NCBI GenBank assembly: GCA_035578155.1
Contig: JAPWDM010000008.1
Span: 28,442,280-28,506,279 of the forward strand
DNA: 64,000 nt
Source of the DNA: Brachynemurus nebulosus
Taxonomy: Eukaryota > Arthropoda > Insecta > Neuroptera > Myrmeleontidae
Direction of reading: 5' to 3'
The notes under the pieces were generated by a model. The model was not told the DNA's origin and searched no databases. It saw nothing but the letters and a program-made list of their open reading frames with translations. Positions 1 to 9,506 of this stretch are shown piece by piece. How positions within the stretch are numbered: position 1 is the stretch's first letter; each line of letters opens with the position of its first letter. The translations under genes were made by a program, and so were the position numbers.

Positions 1-1220
1 TACCTAACCTACACACATAACTGTCATTTATTGTATTTTTAGAATCTGTATTATATGTATGTATATATGTAGGTAGGCTCTATAGAGCTGAAACTGGTAA
101 CAAAAGAAATCAAAGGCTGTTTTCCTACATCTCAATAAAGATATTACTCCAACCACCATACAATTTCGTTTCAGCCAAGATTTTGAATCGCTCCATAAAG
201 GAATAAATAAGCAAACACCTTTTCAATTACTGGTATTACTCAGAAGGAATGAAACCAAAGGTAACGGTGAAGAACACGGGGCTATAGTCTTCAAAAACTT
301 TAGTCCTTTTTTTTCTAAATTATGCAATAACTATTTAATTAAGTATAAACTCTAATGTCATAGTAATCTACTATGAAAAATTCATACTTACTGAAATTAA
401 AAAAGTAAACAATTCGAGAACGAATTGAGATGGTATCGGCCCAAATTTCATTGTCAATATTAAAAACCTTTTGAAAATTACAATCGTCTATAAAGCGTTG
501 CTTCCTTCTAGTAAAAGGTAATTCATTAGATTTCATATTTAATTAGTCACTTGCTGGATAACTTGTTTACATATTTCTCGACCAAAACTTAGAAAAACTT
601 TTTAAAATACAGTTTTCTTAAGTTTTTTGGTTTCATGTTCGACCATAATCGATAGAAAGGGAGGAAAAATAACCCTTTAACTGTACTAAAATCTACTTAT
701 CCGTTCGAGGTCTTTACTCAAAAACGGTTAGTCATACAAAAAAATTCTAAGAAAATATTTAAATTCTACATTAAAAAGTACTGTCAGAATGTGCGGATAG
801 AAATAATATAGATCTGACCAAAAAGAAGTTATTGGAAGAAAAAATTGGAATTATAAATTTTTAGCGATAGCTCCTAAGTTATACGGAATTTTTGAAGTTT
901 GGGAATAGCAATCGGAGCGTTTAGTACTTCTACATAATTCACTAATTCACTAACTAAACTGATTCACTTAGTTTAACCAAAACTTCTCTTCCCGTTTACG
1001 AAATTCTCATGCTGGTAATTTTATTGAAGAGTTAAAGAAATCTATATACGTGCATATAGATACAGGGTATTTCAAGCAACTAAGAACATATAAATTTTAT
1101 CATAAGGAAATTTTCTTATGATCAAGGGGTGCTTCAATTTATTATTATTAAATATTTAGGAAAAACTCTAACACAAATTAAAATACTACAAACTCTTTAA
1201 CAAAAATAAACCCTTAAATT
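1..1220. other. AT-rich non-coding stretch
   Basis: Very AT-rich sequence with no long reading frame. The only item worth naming is a short minus-strand frame at 392-536 (listed separately). A motif resembling TTTAGCGATAGC near 862 recurs in altered form at about 1239 and 1498, next to the two palindromes that precede the retrotransposon. That may be coincidence or a decayed repeat family. Confidence 0.5.
392..536 (-). CDS. possible small first exon, unrecognised product
   Basis: A minus-strand frame opens with ATG at 536 (context aaatATGa) and runs about 48 codons to a good splice donor (TCA|GTAAGTATG, GT at 391-390). Translation past the donor soon becomes low-complexity and stops. The predicted peptide starts MKSNELPFTRRKQ and is basic at first, then mixed. 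I do not recognise a family. No partner exon is visible to the left, because the window ends there. It could equally be a chance ORF in AT-rich DNA. Confidence 0.18.
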
Positions 1221-1442
1221 AATAATGAAAAAATTTTTTAGCGACAGCCTGCATATAAATTATTAAGAACGAACTAAAAGAAAGAAAATTGTTCTACATG
1301 TTTCAGTCATTTAAATGACCATCTTCATCTTTTCCTGAAGATGGTCATTTAAATGACTGAAACATGTAGAACAATTTTCTTTCTTTTAGTTCGTTCTTAA
1401 TAATTTATATGCAGGCTGTCGCTAAAAAATTTTTTCATTATT
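1221..1442. repeat. perfect 107-bp inverted repeat (hairpin)
   Basis: Positions 1221-1327 and 1336-1442 are exact reverse complements, 107 of 107 bases, around an 8-nt loop (1328-1335). No target duplication is evident outside the arms. It sits 20 bp upstream of the TGTGACC palindrome that abuts the retrotransposon leader. Zero mismatches imply a very recent event, active gene conversion, or a library or assembly fold-back artefact. Confidence 0.9.
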
Positions 1443-1460
1443 CATTTTACCTGCAGTTGG

Positions 1461-1529
1461 ATTTGTGACCCCTTTATTTTTTTAGATATTTAAAATTTAG
1501 CGATTGTCCAAAATAAAGGGGTCACAAAT
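1461..1529. repeat. short palindrome at the 5' edge of the retroelement
   Basis: Arms 1461-1480 and 1510-1529 are perfect complements (core TGTGACCCCTTTATTTT) separated by 29 bp. The right arm ends ...GGGGTCACA (1526), a plausible LTR 3' terminus because a primer-binding-like sequence starts at 1533. If so, the 5' LTR is truncated to about 60 bp. Sequence matching the 3' LTR start (TGTAACGAAG) is absent upstream of gag. Confidence 0.55.
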
Positions 1530-1532
1530 TAA

Positions 1533-1553
1533 TGGTAGCAGAGCGTGGTTTCC
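1533..1553 (+). promoter_or_regulatory. putative primer binding site (PBS)
   Basis: TGGTAGCAGAGCGTGG begins with the TGG expected for pairing with a tRNA CCA end. It lies 6 nt after a CA-terminated LTR-like end and about 280 bp before the gag ATG, the usual place for a minus-strand primer site. I cannot assign the tRNA without a tRNA set. Confidence 0.55.
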
Positions 1554-1811
1554 AAAATTCGAGTATAGCGGTCGATTCGGCGCGTAGTTTTCCCATATTT
1601 AGAAATATTAGAGTTGTCGACGTTAGTTGATCGGTTCGACCAGATCTGAAATTATTAGGAAACAAATTTTATATATTTTTTTTATTATTTCGTTGCATAT
1701 ACTACATATACAAACACACGAGGCGGAGTCACTTCCCACTCATCGACTCAGTACAGTATCAAATACGAGAAACCAAGTCATTTAGTTCAACTTACCAAAT
1801 AGTCTTATACC

Positions 1812-2795
1812 ATGCCGGAAACCAGGACTCAAGGTGCTCGCCGTGATGCGTCCGATCAACCTCTGGAACGCCCACCGCCTGTTGAGGGTGCAGCAGGCCC
1901 TTCTTCTACCGGAACCGCCAGTATTCGCCAACATATCCAGGAGCAAACCGCCATCAATAACCACATTACCACTGAGCTAGAGCTGTTGTCGTCCCAAATA
2001 CATTCGTTACGCCAACAACTAAGGGAGGTGCAACCAACACCAACTGCCCGTGCCGTACCCCCAGAAGTTGACCAGCGTCTTTCGGTACTCGACGAGTCGT
2101 TAAGAGCGGTACGATCAGAAGTTCAAAAGTTGCGTTTTAGGGATGATGACACTACCGCTAACGCGTCTGCCTCTGCCGCTGATGATCATCGCGTTACTCA
2201 CTTGCCAAAAGTTGATGTTTCGTATACTATAAATGCCGCACAATACCTGGACAATATTCCACAGTGTGATGGTGCTTGCGTACGTCAATTAGTGGATTTC
2301 TTACAAGCGGTAGAACTCGTAATTATGCGCCGATTGTTTAATGAACAGTCGTTTTTACGTTTGGTGTCGCAACGCTGTGCTGGTGTGTTACTGGAATGGT
2401 GGATAGTTAACATTGAAAATTTTACTTCGTGGACAATGTTCAAACGTAAACTAATTACCGACTTAATTAATCCGGTACAGTTGTCGTTCCTATTCACTTC
2501 ACTTATATACCGAAATCAACTTCCTGGTGAGAGTTTCAGGTCATATGTGGCGGACATTCGTACCAAGGCCGCAGTGTTAGAAGTGCCTATGGATGAGAAA
2601 CAGATAGTCGCCTCCATTTGGCTTCGACGCAACCTCAGCACGTTGGAGACCTGTCGCGTGCAGCAGCCTCCCACGTCCTTTGCGGAGCTGGCCACCATTG
2701 TGTCAAATGTCGAATTGTACCTGGAACAACGGGCGCTGTTACTTCAGGGTGAGCCCAGTACTTCCGGCGTAAAACCTAAGAGTACAAAAAACTAG
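1812..2795 (+). CDS. gag: gag polyprotein of Ty3/gypsy retrotransposon
   Basis: Structural protein forming the cytoplasmic virus-like particle that packages element RNA. The 327-aa frame starts at an ATG about 280 bp after the PBS. Residues 1-40 are polar and Pro-rich. Residues about 55-110 have heptad-like Leu spacing (coiled coil). Residues about 150-305 have the Trp/aromatic-rich helical pattern of the retrotransposon capsid domain (LLEWW near 193-197, SWTMFKRKL near 206-214, LPGESFRSYV near 237-246). The tail is short, basic and lacks a CCHC zinc knuckle, which many gypsy-type Gags carry, so RNA binding may rely on basic residues. The frame ends TAG at 2793-2795, directly after a slippery heptamer, with pol in the -1 frame. 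No internal stops. Role is from family knowledge; the low-similarity capsid region is inferred. Confidence 0.85.
   Translation: MPETRTQGARRDASDQPLERPPPVEGAAGPSSTGTASIRQHIQEQTAINNHITTELELLSSQIHSLRQQLREVQPTPTARAVPPEVDQRLSVLDESLRAVRSEVQKLRFRDDDTTANASASAADDHRVTHLPKVDVSYTINAAQYLDNIPQCDGACVRQLVDFLQAVELVIMRRLFNEQSFLRLVSQRCAGVLLEWWIVNIENFTSWTMFKRKLITDLINPVQLSFLFTSLIYRNQLPGESFRSYVADIRTKAAVLEVPMDEKQIVASIWLRRNLSTLETCRVQQPPTSFAELATIVSNVELYLEQRALLLQGEPSTSGVKPKSTKN
2786..2792 (+). promoter_or_regulatory. programmed -1 ribosomal frameshift site (A AAA AAC)
   Basis: In the gag frame the last sense codons read ACA AAA AAC followed by the TAG stop, giving the canonical X XXY YYZ heptamer A AAA AAC. Slipping back one base enters the pol frame, which is open from 2780 to 6094. 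Gag stop and slip site are adjacent, the textbook arrangement for making Gag and a minor Gag-Pol. No strong stimulatory stem is obvious at 5-9 nt. A small stem (TCACAT 2840-2845 with ATGTGA 2856-2861) lies further down. Confidence 0.8.
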
Positions 2796-5700
2796 GTGAG
2801 ACCAAATTTACTGATGATTTTTCTGTTAATAACAAATATTCACATACCACTACTGATGTGAGGCGTCTACACACACGCAAAAGCCATCAACATGTTTTAT
2901 TGACGAAAATCAAGTCGCCCATAGTTCCCCATCCACTTCCACTTGTGGATATCGTCGTCGGTCCGTTGAAACTCCAGGCGTTGCTGGACACGGGGGCATC
3001 TCATTCCTTTGTCTCCAGCAAAACTGCTAAAATCGTCCATGCCTCTAAATTAGGTGCAATTCGTCCCACTAACTGTACTGTACGGTTGGCCGACGGGTCC
3101 ACCAACACTATTAAACAATCATTAGAGGTGAATGTCAAAATTCACACATTCTCATGGAGGTTGAAATTTCTTATAGTACATAATCTTACCTTCGATGTTG
3201 TCATTGGAGTTAACGACCTTCAGCGGATGACGGCGACGATTTCTTTTAGTGAGCGCGGTGTCCGATTTGCGTTTTCTGGGGCCTCTACACCAATTAAATA
3301 TTACGATCGTCCTTATTTAAATAATATGCAGGTTAACCCCCAACTATCCTCTAAACAAGTTCGTCAATTACAAGACCTGTTAAATAAATTTGATGATACA
3401 CTTACCGAGCGAATTGGTCGGGTGCGGGGATATGAGTACCATATTCATCTCGTCGATCCGACTCCGGTACGGCGTTCTCCATATCCATTGAACCCGATAC
3501 AATCGCGTCTCATGGACGAACACATAGGGGACCTGTTGAAGCAAGACGTCATCGAGCCTAGTAGATCGTGCTATGCCTCTCCAGCCTTTTTAATTAACAA
3601 AAGGGACGGGGGTAAGAGATTAGTGGTGGATTTTAGGGAATTGAACCGGAAGATCCGGTTCGATAGCTTTCCGACGCCGTCGTTGGAAACCTTCTTTCAT
3701 TCATTAAGCGGATCAACCGTATTTTCCACCATTGATCTCACCAAGGCGTTTTACCAAATTCCCTTGGCCCCCGATTCCAAACCGATCACTACCTTCGTAA
3801 CACCATCCGGAGCGTATCAGTTCAAGTCCGTTCCGTTCGGTCTCTCGGTATCACCGGCCAGTCTAAACCGAATAGTGGTAGATATATTCTCGGACATCAG
3901 GTACTCCTTTGTAGTCTGCTACTTTGACGACTTGCTCGTGCACTCCTCTTCATACGAGGAGCACCTTAAACATCTGGAGGAAGTGTTCGAACGGCTGCGT
4001 CACGTAGGCATGACTGCCAACCCCAAAAAATCCCAATTTGCCTTGACTCAAGTTAAATTTCTGGGGCATTTAATATCAAGTGACGGAGTCCGTGTCGACG
4101 CTGAGCGGGCGACTGCAATCGAGTCCTTGAAGGTACCGACGAGGCTGAAGGAGGTCCGGTCATTCTTAGGTATGGTCGGGTTTTTTGCGCGATTTATTAG
4201 GGACTTTGCAACACTAGCTGCTCCACTGAATGATTTAAAGAAAAAAGGGGCTAAATTTCATATGGGGCCGACTCAAATTGAGGCCTTTAACAAATTAAAA
4301 CAGGCGCTAATAGAGGCTCCAGTACTCACTTATCCGGACTATTCACGGCCGTTCATAGTCCAAACCGATGCGAGCCAAATTGCCGTATCCGCAGTTCTTT
4401 TACAACACCAAGATGACGGCCTTCGTCCAATTTACTATGCGTCACGCCGATTAACCGGTGCCGAATCCAGGTATGCGGCGCATGAGCTCGAAGCATTAGC
4501 TGTAGTGTGGGCCTTGGAGAAGTTTAAAGTATATTTACTCGGAACAAGGTTCACACTGCAAACGGACTCGGCAGTATTTAAATATTTAAGATCTTCGAAT
4601 AGGACGAACCCGAAAATAACTAGATGGCTCTTATCACTGGCTCGCTTCGATTTTGACGTTGAACACATACGGGGCACTACGAATTGTGTGGCTGATGCGT
4701 TGAGTAGACTCCTCACTGACGACGGACAGACAGACGAACAGACAGACGGACAAACGGAAGCGATGTGTGACCTGTCTCTGATGACCGAAGTACCATCTCT
4801 ATTTAAACAATTACACGTCTATCAAAGGGAGGACCCAGACCTGAGACTCCTCTTATCACGTCTAGAACGTGGCGAAGAGGTGAAAGGTTTCGGGGTAAGG
4901 GATAATCTCTTGATAAAGCGTGTTGGTAAACACAAACACATTCGGGCAATAGTACCCGACGCGGTCAGAGACATGGTCTTACATTACTTCCACGACTTGC
5001 AAATTTCCGCTCACCCTGGAATAACCAAAACCTATCGCGCGATTAGCCGGCGTCTGTGGTGGCCTAGCCTCTTCAAGGACGTGCAGGCTTATGTACGTTC
5101 GTGTGAAACATGCCAGACGTGTAAAGCGAGTAACGAACAACCTGGGGCACCACTTGCTAGCTCTATTCCAGAAGGAGTCTGGAAGAAGCTGTACGTGGAC
5201 TACGCAGGACCCCTGGTGATGGCGTCCACCGGCCACAGACACGCCCTGGTTGTTCTGGACAGCTATTCGAAGTGGTTGGAGATATTTCCCACCAAAAACG
5301 TTACGGCCAAAGTTACGACGGACAGACTTGAAGAACTTTTCACCCGTTATGGAAGTCCGAGGTCCATTGTGACAGACAATGGGCCGTGTTTCAGAGCTAG
5401 GCGGTACAAGGACCTATTACTAAAGTGGGGTATTCGACCGGCCTACGTATCACCGTATAAAGCGTCCGGAAATATGGCTGAACGGGTTATTCGGGACATT
5501 CGTGCTGGTATGTCGGCGCTTCTGAAGGAATACGCCGCAAGTCACAAAGAGTGGGCAAAATACATCCCATTTATTAAACTTTCGCACAATTCCCACTTTA
5601 GCGAAAGCATCCAATGTTCGCCCGCTGAAGTATTTCTAGGCCGGCCGATCTACCAACCATTAGAACTACAATGGAACTTGGACCATCTGATACCTGGGGA

Positions 5701-6094
5701 CCCACCAAAGAGCCCGGATGAGATACGCGAGGCGCTGACTCGGGCCCACCAGAAAGTAAAAAAATATTATGATCGCACGAAGCCGACTCAACATCGTTTC
5801 GCGCCCGGTCAACTAGTTCTTCAAAAAGTAAGGTACGACCATAATGACCCTTCATTAATCATCAAATATTTACCTAGGTGGTCGGCACCGAAGAGGATTG
5901 TGGAGTTTACCACCCCGGTATCAGTGGTCCTGGAAGATCCTGTCACGTTAGCCCGAGACCGCGCGCACATAGAGGACATCAAACGATTTTATCCTCGGAC
6001 TCCACCGGGAGCCGCAGCTGTCCGCCCGCCACGACAATCAGACGCCCGCTTGCCTGCCGACGACACGGACAACCCAGAGCACCTCCAGACCTAA
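2789..6094 (+). CDS. pol: pol polyprotein: protease, RT, RNase H, integrase
   Basis: Made by -1 frameshift from gag; it has no ATG near its start (open from 2780, GTG at 2858). Residues are counted from 2858. Aspartic protease: DTG at 44-46 and a VIGVNDL flap-end motif near 115-121. Reverse transcriptase: TIDLTKAFYQIPL near 291-303 (Asp293), SVPFGLS near 325-330, catalytic YFDD at 355-358. RNase H: TDAS (Asp504), Glu543 in AHELEAL, Asp570, and VADALSR (Asp613). Integrase: HHCC zinc site (His712, His719, Cys749, Cys752) and a complete D-D-35-E triad (Asp781, Asp840, Glu875). A QTD repeat (624-632) marks an acidic linker between RNase H and integrase. All catalytic residues I can check are present and there are no stops, so the protein looks functional. 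The last ~40 codons (from 5972) are duplicated in inverted orientation at 8520-8641. Confidence 0.95.
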   Translation, partial: KLGETKFTDDFSVNNKYSHTTTDVRRLHTRKSHQHVLLTKIKSPIVPHPLPLVDIVVGPLKLQALLDTGASHSFVSSKTAKIVHASKLGAIRPTNCTVRLADGSTNTIKQSLEVNVKIHTFSWRLKFLIVHNLTFDVVIGVNDLQRMTATISFSERGVRFAFSGASTPIKYYDRPYLNNMQVNPQLSSKQVRQLQDLLNKFDDTLTERIGRVRGYEYHIHLVDPTPVRRSPYPLNPIQSRLMDEHIGDLLKQDVIEPSRSCYASPAFLINKRDGGKRLVVDFRELNRKIRFDSFPTPSLETFFHSLSGSTVFSTIDLTKAFYQIPLAPDSKPITTFVTPSGAYQFKSVPFGLSVSPASLNRIVVDIFSDIRYSFVVCYFDDLLVHSSSYEEHLKHLEEVFERLRHVGMTANPKKSQFALTQVKFLGHLISSDGVRVDAERATAIESLKVPTRLKEVRSFLGMVGFFARFIRDFATLAAPLNDLKKKGAKFHMGPTQIEAFNKLKQALIEAPVLTYPDYSRPFIVQTDASQIAVSAVLLQHQDDGLRPIYYASRRLTGAESRYAAHELEALAVVWALEKFKVYLLGTRFTLQTDSAVFKYLRSSNRTNPKITRWLLSLARFDFDVEHIRGTTNCVADALSRLLTDDGQTDEQTDGQTEAMCDLSLMTEVPSLFKQLHVYQREDPDLRLLLSRLERGEEVKGFGVRDNLLIKRVGKHKHIRAIVPDAVRDMVLHYFHDLQISAHPGITKTYRAISRRLWWPSLFKDVQAYVRSCETCQTCKASNEQPGAPLASSIPEGVWKKLYVDYAGPLVMASTGHRHALVVLDSYSKWLEIFPTKNVTAKVTTDRLEELFTRYGSPRSIVTDNGPCFRARRYKDLLLKWGIRPAYVSPYKASGNMAERVIRDIRAGMSALLKEYAASHKEWAKYIPFIKLSHNSHFSESIQCSPAEVFLGRPIYQPLELQWNLDHLIPGDPPKSPDEIREALTRAHQKVKKYYDRTKPTQHRFAPGQLVLQKVRYDHNDPSLIIKYLPRWSAPKRIVEFTTPVSVVLEDPVTLARDRAHIEDIKRFYPRTPPGAAAVRPPRQSDARLPADDTDNPEHLQT

Positions 6095-6298
6095 GAAAAT
6101 AAAAATAAAAAAAAAGGGGGGTTTTGTTTTACCAGTGAGTAATTTTTTTTTTGACATTTTGAACGCTAGTTTCAGAAACTTTAGAAATATTTTTTTTATA
6201 AAATAAAAAAGTAAACTTTGTCAATTAAAAGATTCAAACAGTTATCAATAATTTTAGTAATTTTCAAAATTCATATCTACCGGACGTTTCGTACCCCC

Positions 6299-6312
6299 GA
6301 AGGGTGAGAGGG
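6299..6312 (+). promoter_or_regulatory. polypurine tract before LTR start
   Basis: GAAGGGTGAGAGGG is directly followed by TGTAACGAAG at 6313, the usual plus-strand priming tract next to an LTR 5' end. The same junction recurs at 8299 (minus) and 8733 (plus), and the LTR start alone at 7797 and 9318. An A-rich/G-run tract at 6101-6121 is an alternative but has no TG-starting repeat after it. Confidence 0.6.
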
Positions 6313-6835
6313 TGTAACGAAGTACGTTACGCACTCAATTGGTATACAAAAAAAAAAAACAATAAAAATTTACCAAAATTCATTAATTCAATTTAACTAG
6401 ATTTATTAATCACTTACATCTCTTAATCTACAATTATTAAATATTAAAAGAAAAATAAATTAATAGAAAAAAAAAAAAGAGAAAAAAAAAATCTAAGCAA
6501 AAGGTTACGAAACGCCCGGTAGGTGAAATCGACCTGGGACACTCTGTAATCAATCAGAAATAAAATACCAATAATAATCAATCAATGATAAATAATATCT
6601 TAATTGAATGATCGAGGTAATTCAATCTGAATTGTACCGAGAATTACATAATATTGTAAAGGTAGTCGCTACTCAGAGGTTAGCAAGTAGAAAAAATTTC
6701 TACATCTCGCTCTCTTAAAATAGTCGTCGAACGAACCACATCATCATACTTAAAAATTTAAATAATCTACTGGGAAGTGACTACCTCACCTCGTGTTACT
6801 ACGTTCATTCAAATTTTTTTTTTTTTCTTTTCAAA

Positions 6836-7617
6836 AATTTTTTTATGTAAGTTGACTTTCATCATATTTATTTGTAAATTGATTGCTTATTTTCTTATTC
6901 AGACCAAAATCGAAATTCTTACCCGGCCAGTTATTTCCATATTGTGTGCGAATTATCGCGTTGCTTAATCACTGGATCTGGAAAGAACGAGATTTTGTTA
7001 ATAACCTTGATTCTGATTTGTGAACAATTGAAATTGAGTAGATTACTTACTATTGATCCACATCATTGATAATTTTATTGGTTTGGGGCGTAATGGCCTG
7101 TAATTAGATTTCAAATCACATTTAGAATCAAATAATTTTAAATTAACCTCGACAACTCACCTAATTCAATCCACACCAATCACTAGTGTACCCCCGGTCG
7201 TCTCAAATCATTTCAAATAATTATAACAAATCACTGGTTACTGTAATGAGTAAAACTATCTTGAAAAACACCATATAATTTCATAAAAATAATTTTCGCA
7301 ATTACCTATCCACATCATTGGTAAAATTTGGTCTACAAATAAAAAAGAAAACATAACATAATTAGAAATACAATTAACTATTGACACGCAAAAAAATCAA
7401 AAAAAATAATTTTAAAGAAACACACACTCAATTTGGACATACACTATCGGATACGTAGAATGGCGTCATTTTATCTCATGTATCTTGATCATGGTGATCG
7501 ATAAAAATTCATAATTTTCAACATGAGATAAATTGGCGACAAACCTCAGTGGTTCGTAATCCGGACATTTATTTTATTTATAAATATTAGAATCCGGAAT
7601 TTTGTATAAGAGATTTT
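6836..7617. other. loop between the inverted LTR arms
   Basis: About 780 bp of AT-rich sequence found once in the window. It contains an imperfect hairpin (TTTATCTCATGT near 7472, ACATGAGATAAA near 7522) followed at once by TTGGCGACAAACC, which starts like a PBS (TGGCGAC). It may be the 3' half of a full-length LTR followed by the start of an internal region, but I cannot prove this. No reading frame of note; the one at 6777-6968 is AT-driven. Confidence 0.4.
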
Positions 7618-8635
7618 TTTTTTCTTTTTTTTTTTTTTTTTTCTATTAATTTATTTTTCTTTTAATATTTAATAATTGTAGATTAAGAGATGTAAGTGAT
7701 TAATAAATCTAGTTAAATTGAATTAATGAATTTTGGTAAATTTTTATTGTTTTTTTTTTTTTGTATACCAATTGAGTGCGTAACGTACTTCGTTACACCT
7801 TTTGAAAAGAAAAAAAAAAAATTTGAATGAACGTAGTAACACGAGGTGAGGTAGTCACTTCCCAGTAGATTATTTAAATTTTTAAGTATGATGATGTGGT
7901 TCGTTCGACGACTATTTTAAGAGAGCGAGATGTAGAAATTTTACCTTTACAATATTATGTAATTCTCGGTACAATTCAGATTGAATTACCTCGATCATTC
8001 AATTAAGATATTATTTATCATTGATTGATTATTATTGGTATTTTATTTCTGATTGATTACAGAGTGTCCCAGGTCGATTTCACCTACCGGGCGTTTCGTA
8101 ACCTTTTGCTTAGATTTTTTTTTTTCTCTTTTTTTTTTTTTTTTTCTATTAATTTATTTTTCTTTTAATATTTAATAATTGTAGATTAAGAGATGTAAGT
8201 GATTAATAAATCTAGTTAAATTGAATTAATGAATTTTGGTAAATTTTTATTGTTTTTTTTTTTTGTATACCAATTGAGTGCGTAACGTACTTCGTTACAC
8301 CCTCTCACCCTTCGGGGGTACGAAACGTCCGGTAGATATGAATTTTGAAAATTACTAAAATTATTGATAACTGTTTGAATCTTTTAATTGACAAAGTTTA
8401 CTTTTTTATTTTATAAAAAAAATATTTCTAAAGTTTCTGAAACTAGCGTTCAAAATGTCAAAAAAAAAAAATTACTCACTGGTAAAACAAAACCCCCCTT
8501 TTTTTTTATTTTTATTTTCTTAGGTCTGGAGGTGCTCTGGGTTGTCCGTGTCGTCGGCAGGCAAGCGGGCGTCTGATTGTCGTGGCGGGCGGACAGCTGC
8601 GGCTCCCGGTGGAGTCCGAGGATAAAATCGTTTGA

Positions 8636-8642
<7 letters not shown>

Positions 8643-8690
<48 letters not shown>

Positions 8691-8885
8691 TCATATCTAC
8701 CGGACGTTTCGTACCCCCGAAGGGTGAGAGGGTGTAACGAAGTACGTTACGCACTCAATTGGTATACAAAAAAAAAAACAATAAAAATTTACCAAAATTC
8801 ATTAATTCAATTTAACTAGATTTATTAATCACTTACATCTCTTAATCTACAATTATTAAATATTAAAAGAAAAATAAATTAATAG

Positions 8886-8916
<31 letters not shown>

Positions 8917-9134
8917 ATTTGAATGAACGTAGTAACACGAGTACCTCTGAGTAGCGACTACCTTTACAATATTATGTAATTCTCGGTACAATTCAGATTG
9001 AATTACCTCGATCATTCAATTAAGATATTATTTATCATTGATTGATTATTATTGGTATTTTATTTCTGATTGATTACAGAGTGTCCCAGGTCGATTTCAC
9101 CTACCGGGCGTTTCGTAACCTTTTGCTTAGATTT

Positions 9135-9165
<31 letters not shown>

Positions 9166-9318
9166 CTATTAATTTATTTTTCTTTTAATATTTAATAATT
9201 GTAGATTAAGAGATGTAAGTGATTAATAAATCTAGTTAAATTGAATTAATGAATTTTGGTAAATTTTTATTGTTTTTTTTTTTGTATACCAATTGAGTGC
9301 GTAACGTACTTCGTTACA
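8643..9318. repeat. poly(T) junction and second LTR palindrome
   Basis: After a run of about 45 T (8643-8687) a plus-oriented LTR start resumes (purine tract, then TGTAACG at 8733, to about 8912). It is followed immediately by a minus-oriented LTR piece (8929-9318) that ends on TGTAACG at 9318 against unrelated flank. Relative to the larger arms, the 8929-9318 copy skips about 100 bp internally (join near 8941). The T run between two retro-derived blocks resembles a poly(A) tail from an RNA end. Confidence 0.75.
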
Positions 9319-9506
9319 GATTCTAATAATTTAATTTTTTCCTTAAATTAATATAAACACAAAGAAGACTTAAAAAAAAAAAAAGAAAACTAAAATCAGA
9401 AGCCACTAGCATTCGGCCCTAACACTAAATAAATAAAATATCGGAACTCCCTTAAATTAAAACGAATACAAAGTTAAGAAAAGTAAATCAACTATAAACT
9501 ACTTAC

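Larger units (their letters stand above)
5972..8641. repeat. giant near-perfect inverted repeat of pol 3' end plus LTR
   Basis: Left arm 5972-6834 (last ~120 bases of pol, spacer, purine tract, LTR 5' half) is repeated in reverse at 7801-8641. The arms differ mainly in homopolymer lengths and in one gap of about 27 bp: the left has an extra segment at about 6662-6698 that the right lacks. The right arm starts exactly where a second, minus-oriented LTR start (7797) ends. The arm junction inside pol is at 5972/8641, followed by a pure T run. This is what integration of a retroelement cDNA into itself (autointegration) or template switching could leave. Confidence 0.85.
1464..9318 (+). mobile_element. 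Ty3/gypsy LTR retrotransposon with rearranged 3' side
   Basis: Order: PBS-like site, leader, gag, pol (protease-RT-RNase H-integrase), purine tract, LTR start. This domain order, with integrase last, is that of Ty3/gypsy elements. No env frame follows pol, so there is no sign of an infectious errantivirus. A normal pair of LTRs cannot be drawn. The 5' LTR is missing or reduced to 1464-1526. On the 3' side the LTR start TGTAACGAAG occurs five times: 6313 (+), 7797 (-), 8299 (-), 8733 (+) and 9318 (-). The last abuts unrelated flank, so 9318 is taken as the right boundary. Internal genes look intact while the ends are scrambled. Confidence 0.8.

Noticed and set aside
6095..6312. Possible env or third ORF after pol
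   Set aside because: No frame of useful length; only an AT-rich spacer and the purine tract.
8512..8754. 80-codon minus ORF sharing its C-terminus with a plus ORF at 5878-6102
   Set aside because: Both are alternate-frame shadows over the pol 3' end and its inverted copy, with a poly-A-derived Lys run.
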